A DNA stretch of 64,000 nt from Aplysia californica. Its lineage: Eukaryota > Mollusca > Gastropoda > Aplysiida > Aplysiidae. The notes beneath the pieces were generated by a model, which did no database searches, was not told where the DNA came from, and worked only from the letters and a program-made list of their open reading frames with translations. Position 1 is the first letter of the stretch; each line of letters begins with the position of its first letter. Shown here piece after piece: positions 40,301 to 54,544 of the stretch. The stretch covers positions 117,956 to 181,955 of the forward strand of contig NW_004797886.1 in the NCBI RefSeq assembly GCF_000002075.1, read 5' to 3'. A program made the position numbers and the translations under genes.

Positions 40301-43300
40301 ACAGGCTGTCAACAGGAATATTATGAAGTTAAGATACATACATCTTATTTGGTTAAATTCAATGGCATTGAGCATTCAATGGCATCGTCAAAGAGACTTT
40401 AGCCAAGTCAGCCCAATTTCATAAAATAAAAATCACCAAATCCCAAGGCAACTACATCAATGTTCATTAGAAAATGCACCTCTTTTATCTAAATGTGCTT
40501 TAAATGTGACTGATTTAAGAAAAATTAGAGAAAAGCGGTAAAATTTGGCTTACGTTAGAGACCAAAATAAAGGGGCAATAAAAAAAACTAAAACAATTAA
40601 GGGAAAGAAAATCTTTTCAGGACTCAAACAGAATTTAAAGAAACCACCCAAAAAGAAGTGTATTAACAAAATCAAATTATATTTCACTAATACAGCAGTC
40701 TAAATAAATAAAAGACTAATGGTTTCATTCAATTACATCAAAACCAAAGAACTCACCCCAGTGCCTGGCGACGTTGGATGCTGGTGGCCAGGTTGCACAG
40801 ACTTTCAGCCAGGCCGAGGTCCAGTAAGAGCGTACTCATGGTGGGTGTGGCCTCAAGGAGCTGTGGAAGAGTCAAGTTGTGTCATAGACCATAACATTAA
40901 TAACAAGGTTTGGTTTTGGATTGGGTAAGATCGAGTTTTAGTTTAAGTAAAAGTTTTACGGCATTTGCAACACAATAAGGTCATATGAGTGCCGAAGATT
41001 AGAGGTGCTACAAGAGAGTAACAAACACAAAAAAAGAAGGAGGGAGATAGAGATGATAGATTTTTTTATAGGAAAGAAGGAGTAAGAGTTTATGGCACTT
41101 GCAACACAATGAGGTCATATAAAAGCCGGAGTTCAGAGGTATTATAAGAGAGTAAGTAACAAGGAAAACAAGGAGAGATCATGAAGATAGTTTGATAGAA
41201 AAGAAGGAGCGAACTACATCAGATCACTGGCCAACCACCCAGTCCACAACATCACAATATTAGGAACAATATTAGGACAAAGTCCACAAAGAGCAGACAA
41301 AGACAATAGCAATGCTAACAAAAGAAGTACAAGGTGGTATGCCACACTACAATGCCCACCAACTACCAGCCTATTAAAACTAGTGTAAAAGAAGTAACGA
41401 TGCAAAATCATCAACCTTAACACAGACACCATTTTCCTAAATATGGTTAGACATGAAATGAACACCCCTATTTACACACTGTCAGCAACTGCAGCAAACC
41501 TGCACTTATCACTACATGGCATTGGACAGAAGGGCGAGAGCCCAGCTGTTGCTGGATCGATAACAACAACAACAACAACAACATTTACACACTGTGATGT
41601 TAGGGACGTGAAACAATTTTCATGCAAGTGAACTGAACAAAAAGAAAAACTGAAAATAAGTGTTGCCCACAAAATTCCAGTTTTGAAGATTATCGAGAAA
41701 AAAAAATAATTTAAAAATAAATCACGAGCTCTATTCCCAAATGTAACTTCACACACTTGAGCTTAACCATGACGAAATACCAGAAACAATTTTTTTTTTT
41801 TTCTCACCAATTAACCTTAAGTAAAATAAAATTGTAGAAAGGCCCATCCCTGAACTTCTCCCTTTCCATATCCCCCAATTAAGGGAGTATCTTCAACTAC
41901 AGAATCTTACCTGAGACAGAAGCATTAGAGTGTTCCTGCACAAATCCACATCGGCAGCCGTGCCATCCAGCAGAGACAACAGCAGAATCGGGGCCACCTG
42001 TTGGACAGCTGTCAACTCCCCGAGATCACCCAACATGTAGCTGAAAATGGAATTGAGATGATAGTTTGCAATAATCAACATGTGTGTACATTTTCTTGGA
42101 ATAGAGAGAGAAAATAAATTAAGTGCTGATAAGTACGCCAAAGTAAATACAATATCTTCTAAAAAAAAAAGACCAACNNNNNNNNNNNNNNNNNNNNNNN
42201 NNNNNNNNNNNNNNNNNNNNNNNNNNNNNNNNNNNNNNNNNNNNNNNNNNNNNNNNNNNNNNNNNNNNNNNNNNNNNACCCCCCCCGCGGAGCAATAGTT
42301 TATTTAAAGTCTGTCTGGAACCTGATATGTGCAACAAAATATTGATTTCGATAATATCTATATGTCCACTTTCATCAAAAAAGGGGTGTGACACACCAAA
42401 CAACATACATTTATTTATTTCATTCATCAAGATATCAGTTCCGTTAATGGGTCTATTAGCAGGATGTTGTACTTAAAAGGTACTTTACTGTATTTTCATA
42501 AGTTTATCAGGTTCTAAATAAACGTTAATAATTAGCAATTTGAAGAGATGGAACGCATGTATTACATTGCAAAAATTCCTCACTGATATGAACTGGTCAG
42601 CCATGGGAGTTATTGTGAAGTTGTGGGAGCTTTCAAGGAGATCACAACAATGGATATGTGTCACAAAGCAGTGGAATCAGGCGCACGTCAATTTTTGGAC
42701 ATATGAGGTTATTCGTATCACCTTAAAGCCTGTTCATTTGCCTTTCTATGGGTGAAAAAAAATACCCATCTATGTTGAATAGAAGTCAAGATATTAGCCA
42801 TGGAATGAGGTCAGGGTCGCCGGGTTTCAGAGGTAAAATTAGCAAGAAAATGGCCGTCAAAGTTTAGTAATTTTTATAGCTTTAGAGTACTTGGAAATTG
42901 AAAATTTATATTTTTTGCGCCTTTAATCAATGTTTTTTAGTAAAATCCACACACAAATGTGTTTTTAAATGGATGTTAAAGGTGTTGAGCCAAAAAAAGA
43001 AAATTAGAAAAAAATTGCCCAACAGCCAGAAAAGTGCCAATTTTATCATTTTGACGAGCGCCAGGTTTCACCAAGATGACTCACAAATGCTCTAAACATG
43101 TATGAATTGAATTATGATTTTTAAAATATCGACTGAAAAGATGAAAGAGAGGCACAAGCAGCAGATAAATGGAAAAGAGACAGAAACCAATAAACAAAAA
43201 TGTTTTAACAATTTCAACCTATACAATGATAAGGAAAAAAAACAACCAAAAAAAACCAAACCCATCTTAAAACACACCAAAAAATCAGCTATCAGGGAGG

Positions 43301-46300
43301 GGTGTACTAACTTCTCATCAAAAGCAAAGTCCTGTTTGAGGAAAATGGAGATGGCAGCCTCAACATGCCGAGTGTTGACAGGGAATGAGCGGAGCTGATT
43401 GGCCAAGAGGTAGAAACCGTCCAGTTTGATGAAGGCGTCCACCAGAGTAGCTGGCGCTCGGGACAAGTACGCTCCCAGCAGCTGGAGAAGGCAAATGTAC
43501 GCAAAGTCATACTGTGATAAACATGCCCCAGATTTTCTTTTTTTTGTTCTTACTTGATAACATCAGAAATGAAAGAAAGCAATTGCAAATGAAACGACTA
43601 TGAACAGTGGTCAGGTCCATTAAATGTGGTCATGATATCACTTCATTAACTTCATCAGGCCCCCCAACCTCCGCTTTCAGTCAATTAACTCTTTACGGAC
43701 GTAGCGGACACATAATGTCCGATCTTCAGCAGACTAAAAGGCAATATTGCTTCACATTTCAAACCATCACTCACAAATCAGAAACACAAGTTTGCATATT
43801 TCATAACATGCATGCTGTTGCCTGCCTTTTAAAGTATCAGATAGGAAAACAGAGTTGAAGAATCTGTATGGATAACGAAGTTATGCCCCAAAACAAGTGT
43901 CTTCAAGCGCTGTTGAATTACCAAAACGTGCATCCTCAATGTGTTAATCATTTCTATAAAGACAGTTTTCTGGACATGCACACGCACACACGCACGCATG
44001 TACATACACACACCAACACATATGCAAATACATATGACTTTCTCTCTCTCAATATCTCTCCTATTATACAAACTATCACAAACCAGACACAGTGGTCTCT
44101 TTCTACCTTCATAACAGCCAATCGCATGTCAGCAGAAGGGTTCTTGGCCAAAACTAGCATGCTCTTGGGACTGACAACTTTGCTGAACACACTGTCCAGT
44201 GATGACTCAGGAAACTCCAGGATTAAGTGGGTCATGTACTCCAATAGGCCTGGAGATGGAGGGGAACGGTACAGAGGAAATCAAGTGAAACATCTATAAC
44301 AGCTCAATTTTAAAAGGAAAAAAGTTTCAGACACCACCGGTCGAGGAGTTGAGGCAAAACTTCTAACAATCTTACATTGTCCTTGATTTGCTCATACCAT
44401 TTTAAAGTGATACAACACAATGCAGAACATCACTCAATTTAAGCAGACCAAACACCTGCCCATAAGAAAGAACAACTTTATTAAGGTCAGAAAGGTTGAC
44501 TCCGGTCCAAACTTTAAAACAGGCAGACAAAAAGAAAAGCTTTACTAATCCAAAAATCATGCAGTTTCATGGCCACAAGCATTTTGAAGCCATTGGGGGC
44601 AGATAAACAGTCATCTCATCACTGTCTAACTAACAGCAGTGAGACTTTGGGAAAAATAATTGGCAAGTTCTATTTTACAGATTTCGTCCGTTACAGAGCT
44701 GACTACAAATACCAATGCTATTGCAAAGCCATGATGACAAACAAATCAATCAGGAAAAAAGAGATGTGGAAAACAATCAAAATCCAATGAAAGAAGAAAA
44801 AAAATTGAATTTGTACTTACTGACACACAAGGTCATCAATCCCTGGTCTTGATCATCCATAGTCTCGGCAGATTCTTCGACAGCTTCAGGGGAAGCAACT
44901 GACCGCTGCGAACCTTCAATCATGGTCCCTTCTTCTTCCTCATCAATATCCGCTTTCAGAGTATCTTCAAATCTATTTTCTCCAGCTTTTTTATATGTGT
45001 CATCTTGCTTTTGCAGAGCGCGATCTTTCCCAGAATTATCATCTTTACCTAACAGAGACCCACTGTCGTTAGATGATTGAAAATCAAGACGTTTTCTCGG
45101 TGACGGACGGGAACTTCCTTCAGTGGAGACTTCCTCAGTAAAAACATCATTCCTTTCACTTTCCTCATATGACTGTCTACCTGGTTCATTCTTTAGTTCA
45201 CTTTCAAAGTCCTCAGTCAGGCCAAGCTGATCCTTATCAGCGGCTCTTTTCTCAAACTCGGAACTACTGGTCAGTTCAGAAATACTGACAGCCGTTGTGT
45301 CTTGTACGTTATAGACCGCATTTTCCGCAGCTGTAGCCTCATCGTCGGCTTGAGAAGACTGAGACAGATTCAGAGCCTGGGCTTCAGACTCGGCATCTTT
45401 GACTCTCTCCTCCACATTGAGTCCAGTGATGGAGTTGGTAACTTGCAGCGGTGGGAACTGGAACTCTCCATCATCATCCTCCGACACTCCTGGGCTATCA
45501 CTCGAGTCAGCTCCAGCCTGGAAGATCTGACGCGATGTAGGTGGCGCGGAGCAAGGTGGAATTATGTTATCCTTGTATCCCTCCACTGAAGAGAAAGAGG
45601 TAAGGAAAACTTTTTTATACTATTATGGGTTACATTTTTAAAACAAATGAGAAACACAAGAGGATTCGGCTTACTTTCAGGCTTCAGTGTCCTAATTGTA
45701 TATTAACCTCGCTTTCAGTATCTCAAAATTAGATATCGATTCAGAATAAAAGGGCAGCAATTATTTTCCTAGAAGCTTGGCAAACACTTTCATTCTAAAT
45801 GTGGAAATACAAACACATATGTAAACTTCGTTTACAGTCTCAGCAGCTTGGGCACAATTTTACAAATAAAAGTCTTTTCAAGATTCTGGCCAATTCTGCT
45901 AGGACCATGTTTATTCATGTATTGCAGGTATGGATGAATAAATGTATTTGTTTACACAGTCTTCATTGGAAAGTCCATTGGGCATTCAATAAACGGAAAT
46001 ACTCCCTATACATGTGGACCCCTGAAATCAAGGATTTACACTGAACCAACAGAAGATTAACACCGGGAAGAAGTTTTAATTCCTCACCAATATCACTCAG
46101 TGGACTGTTGTGACTGACTCTCTCACTCTCTGCCCTCTTGAGAGGGTTTCTAGGCTTTGTGTCTCGCATACTCACAGACCTTGGCTTGGAACCATCTGAA
46201 GACAAAAAACACAGAGCTTTAAAACATCTTTATTACGACTAAAAAGATCAAATAATAACAAAGTATGGCTGAAAAGAGAGAAGGATACTCTGTTTCTTTA

Positions 46301-49300
46301 ATTTGAGCTACAGTAAAATGGCGAGTAGACTGTTAAGTTACACAAAATTTTAAAAATACTTTTTTCACAGATCCCCATCTATAAATTTAGGCTATGAATA
46401 TATCAAATAATTCAAATATTACATCAGCATCCCATAATTCACAATATCACACCAAAACAAAATTTTTTACAAACATGCCTTTACTGGTAGACGTTTTACA
46501 GTGCACTATTTTTAGGCTACAGTTAACATGTCTTGCCCAAGGACACACTCACTGACCTCTAAACAAAACCATGTGCCTCTGAGAATGACTGACATTATTA
46601 GGAAGCCTAAGCTCAATAACCACTCAACCACCACAGCCCCGTATAAGGTCAACAATTTAATGGGAAGTGGGGCTTTTATGTGTTTCTGTCACCCAAATAA
46701 AAGTAATAAAACCTCTTCTACAGGAGCTGAAAAAGCAGTCAGACATGGAGGAAACTTGAGGGGTATGGGAGCTGGGGGGAGGAGTCCTTCAACCATTTGG
46801 TACCTGACACCATCGATATGATCTACTCCTTTAATGAATGATATAGATATACACACCCCACCACAACTTGAAATAGAATGCTCCGCGTGTAAAACTGATG
46901 AACCCGCTCGGGGCAGGGTGGACCAGAAGGAGGAAATCCATCACTGCCATGAGGAGGTGAAGGTCTGGTGGAGAGCCTAGTAAACTCTTGACCACATGAG
47001 CGGCTGACTGGCTGACCGGCACAGACAGAGATGGCTGGCCCTCTTGTATACGCTCCTGGGAATGGAATGAAAAATATATTTTACAAGAGAGTCGTTTCTT
47101 AAATAAATTGTTCTCCAAACATCATATTTTTTATGGTAACATCTAGGATTTTCTGATGATTGTTCTTTTTTAAATTAGTCCTTTGATTTGGAATTAACAG
47201 TAAAGGAATCTAAGACATGCACGCTCATTGTTTAAAATTGTTTTAATTCATCAGGGCATATCAATAAATCCATTGTGAGTGAGTGTGCATGTGAGGGAAA
47301 CAAAGTTTATTCATGTATTGTAGCTACGAGGCTATTGAGGAATAAATCAGTTTGTTCATGTAATCTTTCCTGTGAAATGCATTAAGCATTCAAAAGGGTG
47401 GAAATACTCTCTATAAAAATACAAACCATTTCTATTTTGACTGTAAGCTAGCACAAAACGGCCAAAATTCATTGGTAACAGCATGGGATAACAGTAACGG
47501 GAAGATATAGAGCAAATCATATCAAAGCATCCACAAACCCCCAAAAGTCTTACCAGATAGATATTGAAGATCTTGCCAATGACACCACCCGCTCGCATCT
47601 GGCGCAGGTTGAAGTTGTGATGTGGGTGCTGGGGGCAGACCAGAGACTCCAGGGCCCCAAACAGCAGCCCTGTGACTCCCTCCCCGGCCCTGTTCCAGAC
47701 CCGCCAGTCAAGCAGTAAGCGTGTCAGAAGTGTGATATCACGAATAACGCCTTCCGGATGATTCCGGAGCACCGGATGAGGGGAGCCAGGAATGGATTTG
47801 AACACAGAGTCAGTAGTAGTGGCATCTGTCAGAACCTGAAGCGACAAGAGACTTGCTATTCATATGTAAAGTACTGAGATCGAACAACTGAGATTCTGAA
47901 GGCAAAACAAAGATTTTGAAATGAAGGGGTTACAGACTGACAATTTCCAATCAAAGTTTGACACACCAGGTTTGGCAACACCATTGCTGCAGTTCTGTTG
48001 TCATTTTTACAAAGACTGCACTGTGACTGCCACATTTCACCATATTAAAATAATACAGACATGAAAAAGAAGCAGAAGGACCAGACCATACTAGAACAAG
48101 CACAGAATCACCTAATGTAGGTTGACGATGTGTTTCAATACTTTATTAAGAAAAATCAAAGCACATAGTAAAAGACTGATACAGAAAGAAATCTCAGTTC
48201 TTAATGTGATCTCTCTGTGCATGACTAAACCAGTAGCTAATAGCATCTGGTCGTTCTTGTGACCCAAGCATAAAATTTTACAGTCAGATAGACAGACAGA
48301 TAGAAGACAGATAGACAGACAGACAGACAGACAGCGTACAGACAGATACAAACAAGCAGACATAGATAAAAATGTAGAACAGACGGGATGGACAGATAAT
48401 ATAACAGATAAATACCAAGCAAAACTGAAATGCATTACAATTTCAGCTGTCCCAGTCATACTCACTTTCAGAAGTTGATATCCAACAATGCTCTTGGAGC
48501 TGGTAAACACCTTGGCCAGCATGGCATAACCGTTGGTGTCTTCGAAGGCCAGGGCCAGGGATGGGAAGCGGTGGACCAGTTGAAACATGAGAAGGGTCAC
48601 TTTGCTCTGCAGCATCTCAGCCTGGGAGCCGCTGGCCCCTTTGCACTCAGATTGTCGCTGGCTGTTCTCGTAAATCTGACCGCAAAGTGAAAGGGACAAA
48701 GACAATCTTTCTTCATGACACTGCCGGAATTATTACAGTATAACAACCATAAGAAATACTTCCTTTTAAAAGCGAATCTATCTCTCAGTCTCACCCACCC
48801 TCTCATTCTCTCACTCTCTCTCTCTCTATTTCTTTTCTCTTATCTCTTCACTTTTCCCCATCCCTCCACAATCTCCCTTTTTAAATGCCAAATTCATTAA
48901 CTTCCATTGCAAGATGAACACAGTAAACCTTACTCCTGGCAATACTGATGAAAAAAAAGAAAGAAAAAAAAAATTAAATTAAATTGTTCAGCCTCATTAA
49001 CATGTAGTAAGCACAATTATGGTCAGATTCATCTGAAACCACTCGGAACAACGATTTATGTTTTGAGTTCTGAGTAAAGAAAAGCATTCCACATGACATG
49101 GAAAAGGCAAGATAGAAAACACAAACAACAGAGGGAAAGAAAAAGAGTAGGACCTACAAAAGGTACTGTCAAGTCATATGCGTGACAAAGCTTATACAGA
49201 AATAAAATTCAAGGAGCAGAAAAGACATGAGCGTACGTTAACCGCTTAAATAAAACCAAAAGTCACACCTTTCAAAAACATGAGATCCATTAACAACTTA

Positions 49301-52300
49301 CCTTTGCCACCAGAAAGAGGAAAGCCCCAATGCCCCCAGCCTGTTCTATTGCCTTCTCTAGGGAGTTGTTTTCCCTGACCTTGACCCTGCCTCGCATGCT
49401 GCAAGACAACAATCGCGGCTTTTGGGTCAAGAGATCCGACTGTAGACCTGCATGTGGGACGAGGCCAAGGTCATCCTGTGCTGTCATTGGCAAGACGAGG
49501 GGCATGACAAATGTGGAATAGACTGCTGGATCCGACACCCTGTACACCACGACTTGGCTGTCCTGGAGGTGGAAAAAGAGAGATAATGAGGGGGTGACGA
49601 CTAAAGGAATATAATGATAAAAAGAAATATATAAAAGTCTTTATCATCAAATGCCACAGAGGGTCACATGATAAAGTGTGTATGATAATAATAATAATAG
49701 CAATAATAATAAAAATAATAATAATAATGAAGACATTTTCTACAGCTCCAACTCCTTCACAATGCGTGTACATGAACATGCCTACATGTGTCCTATTGAT
49801 TCACACAAACAAGTAAGAAGGTATTCATACTACCACAGCACAATGATGTCTCCTTGTGTCACTCACCCGAGCTTTGTCCAAGTCCGGCAGTGGACTCAGG
49901 CCCACCAGGACGTCCCAGGAGAGATGCGTTACTCCCACCATGTGTTTCAGCATGGATGGTGTGTAGGAAGCACGCTGCTCACCTCCGTCACACTTGCCCA
50001 GGCCCTCGCAGTTCGGACCCAGGCAGTACAGATGGAACCAGAAGTCATCGCTCAAATTGGTCCCTGGAAGTAAATTAAAAAATATGATTTGAGTATGCTT
50101 GTTTAGCAGTTTTTTTATTTTTTCATCTCATCACACTGTAGAACAATTACCTGTACTGAGGAACAGTGCCAATAACCTATTAATTCAACTCCACTTTTAA
50201 CACAAATAGCTTTCCTACATCCCCCCTCGAAAAACAAGAAAAGGCCTTGAATAATTCAGTGAATCATTATCTGGTTCAGTTAAAAGGAGATGAGGAAAGC
50301 TACTTAACAAAATCTGGCTAAGATGAACAAAGATACAATTCAAATAAACAGCTAGACGTATTGCCCTGCATAAAATGAAATTGATTGTGAACATTGTCCT
50401 TAACTTTAAGTTCTCAATTAGAGGAGTCAAAGCTTGCAACTCTCACTAGTTGTTCTCACTGTTCAATTAATAATGTCTAGATGATAAATTGTTTAATGTT
50501 CTTTGCCTCCATCAAAACAATTTTAAATATTTAGGAGGGGGGGCTACTTCTGCAAACATCCAAATTCAGCATCATCCCATCCCATTCTAAAGCTTGAACC
50601 CTATTCATCCCTATAAAAATTTAAGAGTCACAGTTTTTCAGCAAACAGGAAACCCATGGTGTAACTGAATCAATTGAAAAGATTCGAAAACTCCGTTTTT
50701 ACCTCTGAAAACCCGCAGCGTAGCCAGCTTCCAGGTTCCTGTGTGTACCTTTGTGGCCCCGTGACGGGCATCGCCCACACACAAAAAGGGCCGCTGTGGA
50801 TGCAGGTGTCGGCTCAGGCTGGCGGGGTGGTCCAAGATAAGCTCTTTTTTCAGCCATCCGTCCAGGATCACATTGAGCTGATGACAAGGACAAGAAAAGA
50901 ATCACACTACTGTTATTCATCTCCTGTGAGGTATTTTGGTTCCAATGGTAGGTACATGCCTACATAATACCGTAATTCTTAAATAACATTAATGCTACAT
51001 CAAACGTAATATGATGCAATACTGACAATTTTAGAAACACATTACTGATCATCATGCAAGCAAAATGCCAGTTTTTTTTTACCTTAGAAAGCCTGTTAGC
51101 CCAAGGATACCCTAAGTAACCATCCTTCTAAAAGCCATGTAATTGACCTGCATCAAATTATTTCTAAGCCATGACCCATTGACCTCTCAACTGCTACAGT
51201 CTCAAGACAAGAAGACATGATATTGTATGTAATGCTAGATGTTGCTTTTTCAAATTGAAGTCTATTGTCAGTTTGCATTTTAAAAAGTACACTATGTAGG
51301 GAGGCACAAAAACAACAGCAATAGTAAAAGTAGACAGAGCAAGTCACTCCAGAGGGCCCACAAACCATCCACTCGTGTAAAGGAAAACAATGTAATACAT
51401 TGGAAGTGGTGAAAAATACATACAGTCAAACCTGTCCCAGACAACCACTCATTGTTGAGGAAAATAAACGGTCAGGTGGGTGTCTTGGACAGTGTCATTA
51501 TAATAGTTTTAAAAAAGCAAGGGGAAGTTGGAAATGGTCATTTGTACAGTTGTCTTGGAGGTAGTTAGAGCAGGTTCAACTGTATATTGAAACTAATAGA
51601 AAATACATGTCTACGAAAAAAAGGCAATAATAGTGGAAAATCAGATCACAATAATAATTTATTTGTTGTCGATAAGCAGTCTTTTTAGTTTTGTCGATAA
51701 GCAGTCTTTTTATTAAGTTCAATTGCAGCAACATTTTAAGAAGGAACAGATCAAGATGTAAGAAACACTGAACAGAAGTCCAAGATCTGACAATCCCAAA
51801 GCACATTCCAGAGAACAGAAAAGTGAACATATTATGCACTGACCTTGCCCACAAAGGTGCTTCCATCCAACACATCCATGTAGGAGATGACCAGTAGATG
51901 CCACTCACCAGGGGGGATCAAGTGGTCAATCGTTATGTCCCGCAGAACCATCACCTCCGTCAGGCCGGTGGTCAGTCTAACAGAACAGACAGTAGAGACA
52001 ATAATCAATAAGAAAATTGTTGGGTACTACTATAAGAAACACTCTTCCCTGAGAAAAGCATTTACTAGCATATGAGAAAAACAGATTTTATTTTTCTTTC
52101 CCTTAAGAAATACATTGACATAAAGAATCTATTTTCAAAAACAGACACCTATAAGCCCATGAAAGCACTATACGCACAGCTACTATCATTTAAAAAAAAC
52201 AGACTTTATTTTTCTTTCACTAAGGAAATGCATAACAATAAAAAAATTTCCCAAAATTATACACCTTGGGCCCATGAAAGTATTGTCAATCCTCTTTCAT

Positions 52301-54493
52301 TCTCTCCATCAGAACATGAGAAGAGCTAAGAATAGGGCAATCCAAATGTATGTTGACCTCATCCCTCATCGTCATCACTGCCTTTTTCACCCTATATCGG
52401 AAAATGGGCCACAAATAAACACTTTACACCTCTCCCTATCCTGAGCTAGCTTCTTGGTATTATTCCATGTCTTCCCACTTTTCCGTACATTATGTATGTT
52501 CACCGGATGAATGTATTTCCATGACAAACCCCACCACTAAAGCTAACAAAGTAAATAAAAAAGATTTCTCACACCATAATACTAAGTGACAATACCATGC
52601 CCTTCACGCCTCTGCACCACAAACTCATGAAAACTAAAGAAACAAGTTCTGTCCTTAATATAACTCCACTTCCTTAAAAAGGTAAAAAAATGTACCCATT
52701 CTTTTATTTGTTAACTCCAGTTGCCCTATATAGAGAGTAAAAAAAAACAAAACAGTTTTAGTTGATTTAAATGTTTGTATATTAACATCCACTTTAAACA
52801 GATCAAATGCACATCACAGGAATAGTAAAAGAAGACCACATATGAGCATTTATAAACTACCCTAAACAATCAGGTTCATACATTAAAAAAGTGAAGCGAA
52901 ATAAACCAAGAACACTTACCTACAAACAAGCGAGGCTGTTTTTGGATGAATCCACACTTCAAACATTTTCTCCTTGTTGCCAATGGCAGCTACTAACAAA
53001 CACTCACTCATCGGGAACTGTGCAGGTGTTGTGGAGAACTTCTCAAAGTTGTCAGAGTCAGAACGGGGCTTTCCACCTGCTTAAAGAAACAAACACCACA
53101 AAATAGTTGTAGTCTTCGAAATGCACTGATGTTGAGGCAATGCGATAACAACTACATTTTGCTCAAAATTCAACAGGGATGAAACCGGTTATGGAACACA
53201 GAACATCAAAGAAAAACTTGGCTGAATGGTGTTAAAGAGGTCCTTCAAAAGAGTAGCATATCTCCAGCACAGAAACCACCCATCCACATAGCCTTTGATT
53301 GAAAATTGCACCTCCCCTCGACAGCTGATGATTACAATGAGAAGGATAGAATTCTATCAGCAATTATCAAGTCCAAAATCTTGACCCAAAAACGAGCACA
53401 AATAAAACTGCTGGGTGGCTAAGGAAGAGAGAAAATTAAAAAGACAAAAAAGCAAAGGAAAGAAATAAAGCTGAGATGACACCCAAAAGTAAAAGATCAG
53501 TTTGGTGACCCCTGCCCTGAGACTAAAAACTGACCTCTGTCCTTTCCTGCGTGCTTGGGCCAGCTGGCTGAGGAATTCCCTGACTGACCACTGGAATAGT
53601 GGTGCTGGTCAAGGCACATCCACAGAGCTATAGTGAAGCCTGCAGGATATGGTGGCCAAGCAATGCCCGGGACCTCAAACTCGACAGCAGTGTGATGCCA
53701 CACAGCCTGCTCCTGGGGAGAATCTGGGCTCTCATCTGAAGTAGAGGAGATAAATGCTTTTAGTTTTAGTAGAAGTTATACGACGCTCGCAACTGCATAA
53801 GGACATATGAGCACCAGAAGATTAGAGGTGTTACAAGAGAGTAACAAACATAAAAAAGAAAGAGGGGAGAATGTTTGATAGGAAAGAAGAAGCAAACCTC
53901 ATCAGAGCACCTGCCAACCGAGACAAAAGCGAGTGGAGCAAAGAGTTAGAGATGAGAAATATAAGTGAAGACTACATGGTAAAAAAATGACAGTCAACCT
54001 TCGGTGATTTTGAGAAATCTTAATTCAAAACATATTAACCTAACGTCTCAAAGAAGAATGTAACATTTTCCCTGTTCACTATTACATAGTCACCGACATC
54101 ATTTTTATCACCTAATAAAATGTTATGTTTAATTGTAATGTCATGACCCCCTCCCTCCCTCCCAGGGGTAGGAAGGTGGGGGTGGTGATTGGTGTTGGTG
54201 TTGATTGGGGGGGGGGGGGGTGCAAATTTAATGACAGTAGGAAAAAAATCAGATTGCTGTTTTTTCCCCAGTAGCCTTGAAATGGGTAATTGCCTTAAAA
54301 CACATTTTTTTAATGACATAATTATTTTCCAAATCAATGCCTCCTTATAAGCTTGTAAAGTGCAAAAAGTGTGATGGAGCAGTAATGGTAATCAAGAAAC
54401 ATCACAAAAATAAAAGATTAAAAGACATTTGTGAGGCAACGTGGTGAAATCAGGTGCTCGTCAAAATAATGAATAAGAAGAAATTTGCATTTT

Positions 54494-54544
<51 letters not shown>

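Noticed and set aside
42178-42277. Possible missing exon in the N gap
   Set aside because: W20 ends with two bases that join W21 directly as an Asn codon, and the peptide continues plausibly. A hidden exon of 3n bases cannot be excluded but is not needed.
16183-43085. M1 elements as exons or regulatory repeats of LYST
   Set aside because: They have terminal inverted repeats and collinear copies; no splice sites fit the reading phase.
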